From: Lachnospiraceae bacterium
GTDB lineage: Bacteria > Bacillota > Clostridia > Lachnospirales > Lachnospiraceae
Direction of reading: 5' to 3'
DNA: 33,381 nt
NCBI GenBank assembly: GCA_015057085.1
Contig: SVFB01000091.1
Location: 1-33,381, forward strand
Shown: one piece after another, positions 8,529-16,924 of the stretch
Layout: each line of letters begins with the position of its first letter
Numbering within the stretch: position 1 is the stretch's first letter
The notes under the pieces: generated by a model
Told to the model about the DNA's origin: nothing
The model's database searches: none
Seen by the model: the letters and a program-made list of their open reading frames with translations, nothing else
Made by a program: the position numbers and the translations under genes

Positions 8529-9998
8529 ATGAAGTTAACAGAATTATTGGAAGAATTAGATTATACCATCCTTTCAGGCGCACCTGAGAAAGAAATTTCC
8601 ACTCTGGTTTATGATTCCAGAAAGGTTCAAAAAGATTCTATTTTTGTATGTATCTCCGGAAGTGTACGCGATGCGCATGATTTTATTCCGGATGTGATTG
8701 AAAAAGGTGCTGCCGCAATCGTGGTAGAAAAGGATGTGGATGCAGTAGAAGGTGTCACATTTATTAAAGTCGAAAATAGCCGCAAGGCATTGGCATATTT
8801 ATCTGCTGCTTACTTTGGCCATCCGGCAAAACAGATTAAGACCATCGGAATTACCGGTACAAAAGGAAAAACCACCACAACTTATATGGTAAAATCCATT
8901 TTGGAATTGTCCGGTATCAAGACAGGATTGATTGGTACAATTGAGGCAGTTATCGGAGATGAGCATATTCCGGCTGAGAATACCACACCGGAATCCTATA
9001 TGGTCCAGGAATACTTCCGTAAGATGGTAGATGCGGGCTTGGATGCAGTGGTGATGGAAGTTTCTTCACAAGCCTTGATGCTTCATAGAGTAGACGGATT
9101 TACATTTGATTATGGTATTTTTACCAATTTAGAGCCGGATCATATTGGAGAAAATGAGCATAAGGATTTTGCTGATTATATGCATTGCAAGAGCTTACTT
9201 TTTCAGCAGTGCAGAACCGGTATTTTCAATGGGGACAGCGAACATCTCGAGGGTATTTTGGCTGGTCACACCTGTACGGTTGAGACCTTCGGATATGGTG
9301 AAAAGAATGATCTTCGTGCCACAAATATGGAATTAAAGAAGGAGCATGGGGCCCTAGGCGTTTGCTATCATATCAGCGGTTTGCTAGATTTTGATGTGGA
9401 AGTAAATGTGCCGGGAAGATTTTCTGTATATAATTCATTGACGGCGATTGCAATCTGCAGACATTTTGATGTTCCGGTTGAACGCATCAAAGAGGCGTTG
9501 CTTCATGTGAGTGTGCGTGGACGAATTGAGCTTGTGCCGGTGTCAAAGAAATTTACGGTCATGATTGATTATGCACATAATGCCATGTCGTTAGAGAGCC
9601 TTTTGGTTACTTTGAAAGAATATGATCCTGGAAGATTGGTATGTTTATTTGGTTGCGGTGGCAATCGCGCGAAGTCCAGAAGATTTGAAATGGGTGAGGT
9701 TTCTTCCAAATTGGCGGATCTTACAATTGTGACTTCAGATAATCCAAGGGATGAAGATCCAATGGCAATCATTGAAGATATTTTGGTTGGAATTAAAAAG
9801 GCTGACGGAGCATATGTCACAATCCCGGATCGAAAGGATGCGATAGAATATGCGCTTCTTCACGCACAAAATGGAGATATCATTGTGTTGGCAGGAAAAG
9901 GTCATGAGGATTATCAGATTATCAAGGGTGTGAAGCATCATATGGATGAACGAGATTTGATTGCGGAAATTTTGAAAGAACATCCGGAAATTCAATAA
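8529..9998 (+). CDS. murE: UDP-MurNAc-tripeptide synthetase (meso-DAP adding)
   Basis: MurE adds the third stem-peptide residue to UDP-MurNAc-L-Ala-D-Glu using ATP in the cytoplasm. The 489 residues show a Mur ligase N-terminal domain, the ATP loop GTKGKTT (110-116), ENTTPES, MEVSSQAL, FTNLEPDHIG and the C-terminal IDYAHN and GCGGNRAKSR motifs. The substrate-selecting motif reads DNPRDEDP. DNPR is typical of meso-DAP enzymes, in contrast to the lysine type, and agrees with dapF directly upstream. The start follows GGAGA at nine bases. A strong terminator ends the pair. Confidence 0.96.
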   Translation: MKLTELLEELDYTILSGAPEKEISTLVYDSRKVQKDSIFVCISGSVRDAHDFIPDVIEKGAAAIVVEKDVDAVEGVTFIKVENSRKALAYLSAAYFGHPAKQIKTIGITGTKGKTTTTYMVKSILELSGIKTGLIGTIEAVIGDEHIPAENTTPESYMVQEYFRKMVDAGLDAVVMEVSSQALMLHRVDGFTFDYGIFTNLEPDHIGENEHKDFADYMHCKSLLFQQCRTGIFNGDSEHLEGILAGHTCTVETFGYGEKNDLRATNMELKKEHGALGVCYHISGLLDFDVEVNVPGRFSVYNSLTAIAICRHFDVPVERIKEALLHVSVRGRIELVPVSKKFTVMIDYAHNAMSLESLLVTLKEYDPGRLVCLFGCGGNRAKSRRFEMGEVSSKLADLTIVTSDNPRDEDPMAIIEDILVGIKKADGAYVTIPDRKDAIEYALLHAQNGDIIVLAGKGHEDYQIIKGVKHHMDERDLIAEILKEHPEIQ

Positions 9999-10002
9999 GA
10001 CA

Positions 10003-10033
10003 AAAAAAAGAGTTGCAATGCAACTCTTTTTTT
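10003..10033. terminator. Bidirectional terminator between murE and DUF4364 gene
   Basis: Perfect inverted repeat with A-run plus GAGTTGC (10003-10016), loop AAT, GCAACTC plus T-run (10020-10033). It lies between convergent genes and has U runs in both directions. Confidence 0.93.
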
Positions 10034-10037
10034 AATC

Positions 10038-10553
10038 TTATTTTAACAGTGTATCCATCAGCAGGGCGAAGACTTCGTCACTGGAATTCTTCCAGTTGTC
10101 GCAAATGGCTTCGGCCTGTTCTTTTGTATGTACATTTAGATTGATGGATAGTTGCTCTACTTTTTCGCTTAGAATTCGCATTTGTACACAATAGGACTCC
10201 GGACCGACTCTTCGATAATCGGAAATCACGGAGTTCTCATTTTTGAAAGTCATTTGATTCTGCTCAAAAAAGAGACGAATATCATCTTTTAATTCGTGAT
10301 TTAATTTATCGTCCGAGAAAAATAATGTTTCACTGCCTTTGTCTGTCAGCGTATACATTGTTTTCTCGTGAGTCGGTTGCTCTGTAATCAGACCGGACTG
10401 CGCTAAATCCGCAAGGACTTCCTGAACTTTAAAATAGTCAGTGTATTCTTCCTGCAAAAAGAAGTCAGCAATCTGAAGATTACTAAGCGGACATTCCGAA
10501 CGGTCCAACATATATAAAATTATGGTTTTGTATACAGTGCTTGGTGTTGCCAT
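10038..10553 (-). CDS. DUF4364 family winged-helix-like protein
   Basis: A 171-residue soluble protein matching, from memory, the DUF4364 family found in Lachnospiraceae and relatives. The first 90 residues look like a winged helix-turn-helix: helices, then a turn around SNLQIADFFLQEEY, and a wing at KTMYTLTDKGSETLFF. The C-terminal half resembles a small alpha/beta ligand or dimer domain. Its ATG directly abuts the TAA of the malic enzyme gene with no spacer, so translation is probably coupled and the two are cotranscribed. A role as transcription factor is inferred from fold only, and target and ligand are unknown. Confidence 0.85.
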   Translation of the reverse strand: MATPSTVYKTIILYMLDRSECPLSNLQIADFFLQEEYTDYFKVQEVLADLAQSGLITEQPTHEKTMYTLTDKGSETLFFSDDKLNHELKDDIRLFFEQNQMTFKNENSVISDYRRVGPESYCVQMRILSEKVEQLSINLNVHTKEQAEAICDNWKNSSDEVFALLMDTLLK

Positions 10554-11702
10554 TTAAATATGATCCTTTACTGCCTTGCTGACAACATCGGCCACACGAG
10601 GGTCGAATGCTTCAGGGATAATATAGTCTTCATTTAATTCTTCGTCGCTAACCAATCCGGCGAGAGCGGTGGCAGCGGCAAGCTTCATTTCTTCTGTAAT
10701 CTGAGGTGCGCGTCCTTCTAATGCACCGCGGAAGATTCCTGGGAATGCGATTACGTTATTGACCTGATTTGGGAAATCGCTGCGTCCGGTTCCGACGATG
10801 CGAGCACCTGCAGCTTTTGCCACATCCGGCATGATTTCAGGAACTGGATTTGCCAATGCAAAGAGGATGGCATCCTTGTTCATTGATTTTACCATTTCAG
10901 CGGTTACCATATTTGGAGCGGATACACCGACAAAGATATCTGCACCTTTCAAAGCATCAGCTAAAGTTCCTGAGAGATTATCAAGATTGGTAACTTCTGC
11001 CATTTGCTTCTTAATCCAATTCAGGTTAGGGCTGTCTTTGCGGATGATTCCTTTTCTGTCACATAAAATAATGTTCTTAAATCCATATTTAAGAAGAAGC
11101 TTTGCGATTGCAATTCCGGCTGAACCAGAACCGTTTACGACAACTTTGCAAGCTTCTTTTTCCTTGCCGGTAACGCGAAGCGCGTTGATGATTCCTGCAA
11201 GTACGACGATTGCAGTACCATGCTGATCGTCATGGAATACCGGAATGTCCAACATTTCTTTCAAACGTTCTTCGATTTCGAAACAACGCGGTGCGGAAAT
11301 GTCTTCTAAGTTGATTCCGCCGAATCCCGGAGCAATATTTTTGACGGTCTGGATGATTTCTTCTGTATCCTGTGTATCTAAGCAGATTGGAACGGCATTT
11401 ACATTTCCGAATTCTTTAAATAATACACATTTTCCTTCCATAACAGGCATTGCTGCATGAGGACCGATATTTCCAAGGCCGAGGACAGCACTACCATCTG
11501 ATACAACAGCTACAGTATTGGCTTTCCAAGTGTAAGTATATGCTGCTTCTTTATTCTCTGCGATGACTTTACATGGCTCTGCTACACCTGGTGTGTAGGC
11601 AATTGCTAAGTCTTCGCGGGTGTTCACCTTTGATTTCGCAACGGTGTCTAGTTTTCCGTTCCACTGTTCGTGCATCTTTAATGCTGTTTCATTGATGTCC
11701 AT
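10554..11702 (-). CDS. NAD(P)-dependent malic enzyme
   Basis: Oxidative decarboxylation of malate to pyruvate, yielding NAD(P)H. At 382 residues it is the short bacterial form without the phosphotransacetylase-like extension. Visible motifs: AYTPGVAEPC (catalytic Tyr), MEGKCVLFKEF (catalytic Lys), NLEDISAPRCFEIE and HDDQHGTA (metal ligands), and the Rossmann loop NGSGSAGIAIAKLL. The start codon follows GGAGGC. It is first in an apparent two-gene unit with the DUF4364 gene and is transcribed away from rho. Cofactor preference (NAD or NADP) cannot be decided by eye. Confidence 0.95.
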   Translation of the reverse strand: MDINETALKMHEQWNGKLDTVAKSKVNTREDLAIAYTPGVAEPCKVIAENKEAAYTYTWKANTVAVVSDGSAVLGLGNIGPHAAMPVMEGKCVLFKEFGNVNAVPICLDTQDTEEIIQTVKNIAPGFGGINLEDISAPRCFEIEERLKEMLDIPVFHDDQHGTAIVVLAGIINALRVTGKEKEACKVVVNGSGSAGIAIAKLLLKYGFKNIILCDRKGIIRKDSPNLNWIKKQMAEVTNLDNLSGTLADALKGADIFVGVSAPNMVTAEMVKSMNKDAILFALANPVPEIMPDVAKAAGARIVGTGRSDFPNQVNNVIAFPGIFRGALEGRAPQITEEMKLAAATALAGLVSDEELNEDYIIPEAFDPRVADVVSKAVKDHI

Positions 11703-11763
11703 AGTGCCTCCAATTTCTTTTATTTCTTGTTTTCATCTTTGTAACTGAAAATATTCGCTAGTT

Positions 11764-11792
11764 ATCATAGCATTGATTTTTTCCGGAATCAA
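11764..11792 (-). promoter_or_regulatory. Malic enzyme promoter with internal inverted repeat
   Basis: On the minus strand: TTGATT (11787-11792), 17 bases, TATGAT (11764-11769). The inverted repeat ATTGATT-N8-AATCAAT (11772-11793) spans the spacer and -35, a possible operator. Confidence 0.65.
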
Positions 11793-11796
11793 TATC

Positions 11797-11825
11797 TTGT
11801 CAATTGTCATTTCAATGTGTATAAT
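11797..11825 (+). promoter_or_regulatory. rho promoter
   Basis: TTGTCA (11797-11802), 17 bases, TATAAT (11820-11825). It is back to back with the malic enzyme promoter, the two -35 boxes being four bases apart. The leader to the rho ATG is about 75 bases. Confidence 0.8.
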
Positions 11826-11905
11826 GACAACAGAAAACAATAATAAATTCGTTCTAATGTCCGGATCGGACTTGTTTCCCGAATTTTTTAGGAGAATTAT
11901 ATAGT

Positions 11906-13390
11906 ATGAGAGAAAAATATGAAAGTTTGTCACTCGTTGTATTAAAAGACCTGGCAAAGGCAAGAGGTCTCAAAGGAATATCCACGTTAAAAAAAGAAGC
12001 ATTAGTGGATCGTATGTTAGAAGAGGACGAAAGAGAAAAAGCATTTAAACAGAGTGAAAAAACGGAATCCAGATCAGAATCGAAAACGAAACCGGAATCA
12101 AAATCAGAATCAAAATCAGAATCAAGATCAGAATCAAAATCAGAAACAAAATCGGAAGTAAAATCCGAATCGAAATACGAACAGAGACCGGAACATAAAT
12201 CAGAATCACGAGAAGAAACACGCAATACCAATATGGTAAAAGAAGAATTATCTTCTATGGACAGCGGCAAAACAGTGACCGGTATTCTAGAGGTAATGCC
12301 TGAAGGGTATGGATTTATTCGAAGCGATAATTATCTTCCGGGTGAAAATGATGTTTATGTGGCACCTTCGCAGATACGAAGATTTACTCTTAAGACCGGA
12401 GATATCCTTTCCGGCAATACCAGAGTTAAGACAGATAAAGATAAGTTTGCAGCGCTTTTATATGTATCATCTGTGAATGGATATCCACCTTTTGAAGCGC
12501 AAAAGAGACCGAATTTCGAAGATTTAATTCCTATATTTCCGAATGAGAGACTGAGATTGGAGCGTCCCGGCTGCTCTGTCGCTATGAGAGTCGTGGATTT
12601 GGTTTCTCCAATCGGTAAGGGCCAGCGTGGTATGATTGTTTCTCAGCCTAAGGCCGGTAAAACTACTTTATTAAAAGAAATAGCAGCCTCCGTAACTGCA
12701 AACAATCCGGAGATGCATTTGATTATTCTATTGATTGATGAACGTCCGGAAGAAGTAACGGACATTAAGGCTTCTATTGAGGGCAAGAACGTAGAAGTCA
12801 TCTATTCTACATTTGATGAAACACCGGAACATCACAAAAGAGTATCCGAAATGACAATCGAGCGTGCAAAGCGTTTGGTTGAGCATAAGCAGGATGTGAT
12901 GATTTTATTGGATAGTATTACAAGATTAGCAAGAGCATACAACTTAACCGTTGCACCGAGCGGACGAACCTTATCAGGTGGTTTGGATCCGGCAGCACTC
13001 CATATGCCGAAGCGTTTCTTTGGTGCAGCCAGAAATATGAAAGAGGGCGGAAGCCTTACAATTCTTGCAACCGCGCTGGTAGACACCGGTAGCAAGATGG
13101 ATGATGTGGTATTTGAGGAATTTAAGGGAACCGGTAATATGGAATTGGTTCTCGATAGAAAACTTTCAGAGAAGAGAATTTTCCCGGCAATTGATATTGT
13201 AAAGAGCGGAACCAGAAGAGATGATCTGTTATTGAATGAGGAAGAAGCATTCGCTCTTGACAAGATGCATAAGAACTTTAATGTGGCGCATCCTGAAGAT
13301 GCAATTGAGAATACTTTGAATATATTCTCCAGAACCAAGACCAATCGCGAAGCAATCAATTTAATTATGAAAAACGTTTTTATTAAATAA
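11906..13390 (+). CDS. rho: Transcription termination factor Rho with disordered insert
   Basis: Rho is the hexameric RNA-dependent ATPase that ends transcripts. Domains in this 494-residue protein: Rho N-terminal helical domain (about 1-45, LSLVVLKDLAKARGL), a low-complexity Ser/Glu/Lys insert (about 48-118), a cold-shock RNA-binding domain (about 122-190, GYGFIRS) and the RecA-like ATPase. The ATPase has Walker A QPKAGKTT, LLIDERPEEVTD, VMILLDSITRLARA and the SGRTLSGG loop. The insert consists of ESKS-like tetrapeptides and is encoded by a 12-base periodic repeat. A disordered region at this place is known in some Rho proteins, though the composition here is its own. Start ATG follows AGGAGA at ten bases. 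rpmE downstream has its own promoter. Confidence 0.96.
   Translation: MREKYESLSLVVLKDLAKARGLKGISTLKKEALVDRMLEEDEREKAFKQSEKTESRSESKTKPESKSESKSESRSESKSETKSEVKSESKYEQRPEHKSESREETRNTNMVKEELSSMDSGKTVTGILEVMPEGYGFIRSDNYLPGENDVYVAPSQIRRFTLKTGDILSGNTRVKTDKDKFAALLYVSSVNGYPPFEAQKRPNFEDLIPIFPNERLRLERPGCSVAMRVVDLVSPIGKGQRGMIVSQPKAGKTTLLKEIAASVTANNPEMHLIILLIDERPEEVTDIKASIEGKNVEVIYSTFDETPEHHKRVSEMTIERAKRLVEHKQDVMILLDSITRLARAYNLTVAPSGRTLSGGLDPAALHMPKRFFGAARNMKEGGSLTILATALVDTGSKMDDVVFEEFKGTGNMELVLDRKLSEKRIFPAIDIVKSGTRRDDLLLNEEEAFALDKMHKNFNVAHPEDAIENTLNIFSRTKTNREAINLIMKNVFIK
12064..12180 (+). repeat. 12-base periodic repeat inside rho
   Basis: Degenerate tandem units of the form GAATCAAAATCA encode Glu-Ser-Lys-Ser-like tetrapeptides. 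The best-conserved units lie at about 12095-12145. The antisense Ser/Asp-rich ORF is only a shadow of this repeat. Unit number may vary between strains because whole units are in frame. Confidence 0.85.
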
Positions 13391-13394
13391 GTAC

Positions 13395-13423
13395 TTGCGT
13401 TCTATGGGACAGTATGGTATTAT
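13395..13423 (+). promoter_or_regulatory. rpmE promoter
   Basis: TTGCGT (13395-13400), 17 bases, TATTAT (13418-13423), just after the rho stop. It leaves a leader of about 130 bases before rpmE. Confidence 0.65.
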
Positions 13424-13429
13424 TAGTAA

Positions 13430-13558
13430 GCTGTTTATCGGGATGTAAACGGACGTACGTGTCATTCTTTGGACCAAGTATCATATGCGGATCGGGCATA
13501 CGGATATAAAAGAATGTAACATTATTTATAAACGATAAGACAAAAAGAGGTGAAAATC
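13430..13558 (+). promoter_or_regulatory. Possible structured leader of rpmE
   Basis: The untranslated stretch is long for a 66-residue ribosomal protein. Small self-complementary pieces are visible: GTTTA...TAAAC near 13433-13450, GAC...GTC around the ACGTACGT palindrome, and TATGC...GCATA near 13486-13502. L31 leaders that bind their own product have been proposed in Firmicutes. I cannot match this one to a consensus by eye, so the call is tentative. Confidence 0.3.
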
Positions 13559-13759
13559 ATGAGAGAAGGAATCCATCCAGATTATTATCAGGCAACTGTA
13601 ACCTGCAACTGTGGTAATACTTTCGTTACCGGTTCTACCAAGCCTGAAATCCATGTGGAAGTTTGTTCAAAGTGCCATCCATTCTATACCGGACAGCAGA
13701 AGGCTGCTCAGGCACGTGGACGTATCGAACAGTTCAACAAGAAGTACGGCATGAACTAA
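13559..13759 (+). CDS. rpmE: 50S ribosomal protein L31, zinc-binding form
   Basis: L31 is a small protein of the large ribosomal subunit. The 66 residues begin [10 protein letters not shown] and carry the zinc ligands Cys16, Cys18, Cys36 and Cys39 (CNCGNTF and [10 protein letters not shown]), so this is the C+ form. Zinc-free paralogues in other bacteria are induced on zinc starvation. Start ATG 13559 follows AAAGAGGTG at good spacing; a GTG at 13550 overlaps that site and is rejected. It is a single-gene unit with its own promoter and a clear terminator. Confidence 0.97.
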   Translation: MREGIHPDYYQATVTCNCGNTFVTGSTKPEIHVEVCSKCHPFYTGQQKAAQARGRIEQFNKKYGMN

Positions 13760-13771
13760 AAAGGAAAAAAC

Positions 13772-13802
13772 AAAGGTTGAGGATTTTTCCTCAACCTTTT
13801 TT
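13772..13802 (+). terminator. rpmE terminator
   Basis: Stem of 12 pairs (13772-13783 with 13788-13799), loop TTTT, then a T run. The T run merges into the palindrome that follows. Confidence 0.92.
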
Positions 13803-13843
13803 CATATAATAGGAAATTCATTCGAATTTCCTATTATATGAAA
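13800..13843. repeat. Perfect 20-bp-arm palindrome
   Basis: Arms 13800-13819 and 13824-13843 are exactly complementary, loop ATTC. The stem is AT-rich and has no T run of its own on the plus strand. It abuts the rpmE terminator. Confidence 0.9.
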
Positions 13844-13932
13844 GCACTCCGTGCAGGATGCGCATTCGCGCGATAGGAATATGTTGCCTTCAGCAACCAC
13901 GCTCGGCGCGAGCATGTTGCAAGCAACATGCT
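13844..13932 (+). other. Run of consecutive short hairpins before DUF1385 gene
   Basis: Successive self-complementary units: GCAC-TCC-GTGC (13844-13854), GCGC-ATTC-GCGC (13860-13871), GTTGC-N5-GCAAC (13883-13897), GCTCG-GCG-CGAGC (13901-13913) and a 10-bp stem AGCATGTTGC-AA-GCAACATGCT (13911-13932) followed by TTTTT. The last could be a terminator or could block entry to the next gene. No clear promoter for the DUF1385 gene is seen here. Confidence 0.6.
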
Positions 13933-13962
13933 TTTTAAAATTTTATGAGTAGAGATAAAAAT

Positions 13963-14952
13963 ATGGCATATTCGGGAATTGGCGGTCAGGCTGTCATGGA
14001 AGGCGTAATGATGAAAAACAAAGACGCCTACGCCATTGCAGTGAGAACATCCGACCAAAAGATTGATGTAAAAAAAGAAAATTACGGAACTTCCAATCAA
14101 TATAAGATATCCAGGAAGATTCCGATTATCAGAGGTGTGGTCAGCTTTGTTGACTCACTATATCTTGGAATGCATTCACTGATGCATTCGGCCTCTTTCT
14201 TTGAAGAAGAGGAGGAAACAGAGAAGCAGAAGCAAAAAAGAAAAGAGCATGAAGCATATTTAGAATCCCTTTCCGAGGATGAGCGCAAAATTGCAATTGA
14301 AAAGGATCAAAAGAAAGAAGAAAAAGAGACGAAGGTTCTCATGACCGGAACTGTGATATTCTCAATTGTTGCAGCTTTGGCAATTTTCTTTGCACTTCCG
14401 TATTTCTTATCAACTTTGTTTCAAAAAGTAATTGCAAATCAATGGATTGTGGCTGCAATCGAAGGCATTATCCGAATGATTTTGTTTATTGGATATGTGG
14501 CATTGATTTCGCTGACAAAGGACATTCGACGCGTTTATATGTATCATGGTGCAGAACATAAATGCATCAACTGCATTGAAAGCGGATTGGATTTAAATGT
14601 TGATAATGTGCGTAAAAGCACTAGATTTCACAAAAGATGCGGAACCAGTTTTTTATTGATTGTTATGATTATCAGTATTGTGGTTTTCATGTTTATTCGC
14701 GTGGATTCCCGTGTACTGAAACTGGTATTTCGTTTGCTGCTGATTCCGGTTATCGCAGGAATTTCCTATGAATTCATTCGATTGGCCGGACGCTATGACA
14801 ACTTTCTGGTGCGAATTCTCTCGCAGCCGGGCTTGTGGTTGCAGCATATTACGACAAAGGAACCAACGGACGACATGATTGAAGTCGGTATTGCTTCCGT
14901 AGAGGCAGTATTTGACTGGAAAAAATGGCAAGAAGAACAGGGTGTGAACTAG
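13963..14952 (+). CDS. DUF1385 (YqhQ-like) membrane protein
   Basis: A membrane protein of the DUF1385 family, whose function is unknown to me. It opens with YSGIGGQAVMEGVMMKN. A highly charged Glu/Lys segment (about residues 80-120) precedes hydrophobic segments at about 125-155, 160-185, 225-245 and 255-275. The conserved YHGAEHKCINCIESG and HKRCGTSF motifs lie between them, with His and Cys residues that could bind metal. The start is uncertain: ATG 13963 has a weak TAGAGA upstream, and ATG 13945 (six residues longer) has none. prmC follows five bases after the stop, so the two are likely cotranscribed with prfA. Confidence 0.88.
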   Translation: MAYSGIGGQAVMEGVMMKNKDAYAIAVRTSDQKIDVKKENYGTSNQYKISRKIPIIRGVVSFVDSLYLGMHSLMHSASFFEEEEETEKQKQKRKEHEAYLESLSEDERKIAIEKDQKKEEKETKVLMTGTVIFSIVAALAIFFALPYFLSTLFQKVIANQWIVAAIEGIIRMILFIGYVALISLTKDIRRVYMYHGAEHKCINCIESGLDLNVDNVRKSTRFHKRCGTSFLLIVMIISIVVFMFIRVDSRVLKLVFRLLLIPVIAGISYEFIRLAGRYDNFLVRILSQPGLWLQHITTKEPTDDMIEVGIASVEAVFDWKKWQEEQGVN

Positions 14953-14957
14953 ATACT

Positions 14958-15785
14958 ATGACTTATCGCGAGGCAATTCGTTCCGGAGAATTAATATTAA
15001 ATGAGGCAGGCATTGTTGATGCAAAAAACGATGCATGGTTACTTTTGACCATGGTCTGCCATATTGATCATACATTTTATTATGTACATATCGATGAAGA
15101 TATGACGGAAGAGCAAACCAACGAATATCAATCAGTTCTGAGAAAAAGAGCGGAGCGCATTCCGCTCCAATATATCACCGGAGAGCAGGAATTTATGGGA
15201 CTGACATTTCATGTCAATTCCAATGTGCTTGTGCCGCGCCAGGACACTGAAACATTGGTGGAAGAGGCGCTTAAAGTGGTGCGCCCGGGAATGCGGATTT
15301 TGGATATGTGCACCGGCAGTGGATGCATTTTGATTTCAATCCTGAAAAATTCCAAAAATGTCATCGGACTTGGCACCGATATTTCAAAACAGGCGCTTGC
15401 TCTTGCAAAGGAAAATGCTCGCCTGAATGATGTGCAGGCAATGTTTGAATGGAGTAATTTATTTGAACAGATTGATGATAAATTTGATGTAATCGTATCG
15501 AATCCACCTTATATTCCTACAGCTGTCATACCGGGACTTGAACCGGAAGTGGCACAATTTGAACCATATTCCGCACTTGACGGCGGAGAAAATGGTCTTA
15601 AATTTTATCAGGCGATTGTGGCGGAATCAAAAGAATATTTAACACCCGGCGGACACTTAATGTTCGAAATCGGGTACGACCAGGGAAAGGAGGTATCCCT
15701 TATGATGCAAAATGAAGGATATCGTGATGTGAAAGTGGTAAAAGATCTGGCCGGAAATGACCGTGTGGTTTGTGGTCATCTCTAG
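14958..15785 (+). CDS. prmC: Release factor glutamine methyltransferase
   Basis: PrmC methylates the glutamine of the GGQ motif of peptide-chain release factors using S-adenosylmethionine. Its substrate gene prfA is next. The 275 residues show the SAM-binding motif LDMCTGSGCILIS and the NPPY motif in VSNPPYIPT, with an N-terminal helical domain. The start is chosen at ATG 14958, giving MTYREAIRSGE, the usual N-terminus. ATG 14925 would add eleven residues and overlap the DUF1385 gene. Neither has a strong ribosome binding site, so coupling to the upstream gene is likely. Confidence 0.94.
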   Translation: MTYREAIRSGELILNEAGIVDAKNDAWLLLTMVCHIDHTFYYVHIDEDMTEEQTNEYQSVLRKRAERIPLQYITGEQEFMGLTFHVNSNVLVPRQDTETLVEEALKVVRPGMRILDMCTGSGCILISILKNSKNVIGLGTDISKQALALAKENARLNDVQAMFEWSNLFEQIDDKFDVIVSNPPYIPTAVIPGLEPEVAQFEPYSALDGGENGLKFYQAIVAESKEYLTPGGHLMFEIGYDQGKEVSLMMQNEGYRDVKVVKDLAGNDRVVCGHL

Positions 15786-15844
15786 CGAGCGAGACTTGAA
15801 ACCTTAAAATCACATGTATCATTGAAAAAAGAGGAGAAAAAATC

Positions 15845-16918
15845 ATGTTTGATAAATTAGAAGATTTGGTTCATCACTATGAAGAATTGATGAATACTTT
15901 AAGCGAGCCGGATGTGGCTTCCGATACAAAGCGTTTCCAGAAATTGATGAAAGAGCAGTCTGATCTTGCTCCAATCGTGGAAGCATACAAGGAATATAAG
16001 CAATGCAAGCAGAATATCGAAGATTCTTTGCAGATGTTAGAAGAAGAGTCTGATGAAGAAATGAAAGAGCTTGCAAAAGAAGAATTAAACGATTCTAAAA
16101 AGCGCGTGGAAGAGTTAGAGCAGGAATTAAAAATCTTATTACTTCCTAAGGATCCAAATGATGATAAAAACGTTATCGTGGAAATCCGTGCCGGCGCCGG
16201 CGGAGAAGAAGCAGCATTATTTGCGGCAGAGATTTATCGTATGTATGTACATTATGCAGAAAGTCGCAATTGGAAGGTTGAGACACTTGAAGTAGATGAA
16301 ACCGGAATCGGAGGAATGAAGTCTGTAGATTTCATGGTAACAGGTCAAGGTGCATATTCTGTATTGAAATACGAATCCGGTGTTCATCGCGTACAGCGTG
16401 TTCCGGAGACTGAGTCTCAGGGACGTATTCAGACTTCAACCTGCTCCGTAGCAGTCATGCCGGAAGCTGAGGATGTGGAAATCGAAATCAATGAAAAGGA
16501 TATCCGTATTGATGTTATGCGTGCATCAGGAAATGGTGGACAGTGTGTCAATACCACGGATTCTGCAGTTCGTTTGACACACTATCCGACAGGAATTGTC
16601 ATTTACAGCCAGACCGAAAAGTCTCAGCTGCAAAACAAAGATAAGGCATTTGCTTTGCTTCGTACAAAACTCTATGATTTGGAGCTGCAAAAAAAGCAGG
16701 ATGCAGAATCGGAAATGAGACGCAGTCAGATTGGTACAGGAGATCGCGCAGAAAAGATCCGTACTTATAATTTCCCGCAGGGACGTGTAACAGATCATCG
16801 TATCAACTTAACCTTGTATAAGTTAGATAAAGTCATGAACGGTGACATTCAAGAAATTATTGACGCCTGCATTGCAGCCGATCAGGCAAAGAAGCTTGCA
16901 AATATGAATGAGGATTAA
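15845..16918 (+). CDS. prfA: Peptide chain release factor 1
   Basis: RF1 recognises UAA and UAG stop codons and triggers peptide release. The 357-residue length is normal. The stop-codon-reading PxT motif is PET (in [10 protein letters not shown]), where PAT or PVT is common. The catalytic GGQ is residues 231-233 (SGNGGQCVN). RF2 would carry SPF and a frameshift site, and neither is seen. The start follows GAGGAG. The upstream prmC modifies this GGQ glutamine. A terminator follows directly. Confidence 0.97.
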   Translation: MFDKLEDLVHHYEELMNTLSEPDVASDTKRFQKLMKEQSDLAPIVEAYKEYKQCKQNIEDSLQMLEEESDEEMKELAKEELNDSKKRVEELEQELKILLLPKDPNDDKNVIVEIRAGAGGEEAALFAAEIYRMYVHYAESRNWKVETLEVDETGIGGMKSVDFMVTGQGAYSVLKYESGVHRVQRVPETESQGRIQTSTCSVAVMPEAEDVEIEINEKDIRIDVMRASGNGGQCVNTTDSAVRLTHYPTGIVIYSQTEKSQLQNKDKAFALLRTKLYDLELQKKQDAESEMRRSQIGTGDRAEKIRTYNFPQGRVTDHRINLTLYKLDKVMNGDIQEIIDACIAADQAKKLANMNED

Positions 16919-16924
16919 TTTTGT

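Noticed and set aside
11854-12270. Antisense ORF rich in Ser and Asp opposite the rho insert
   Set aside because: A shadow of the 12-base repeat in rho.
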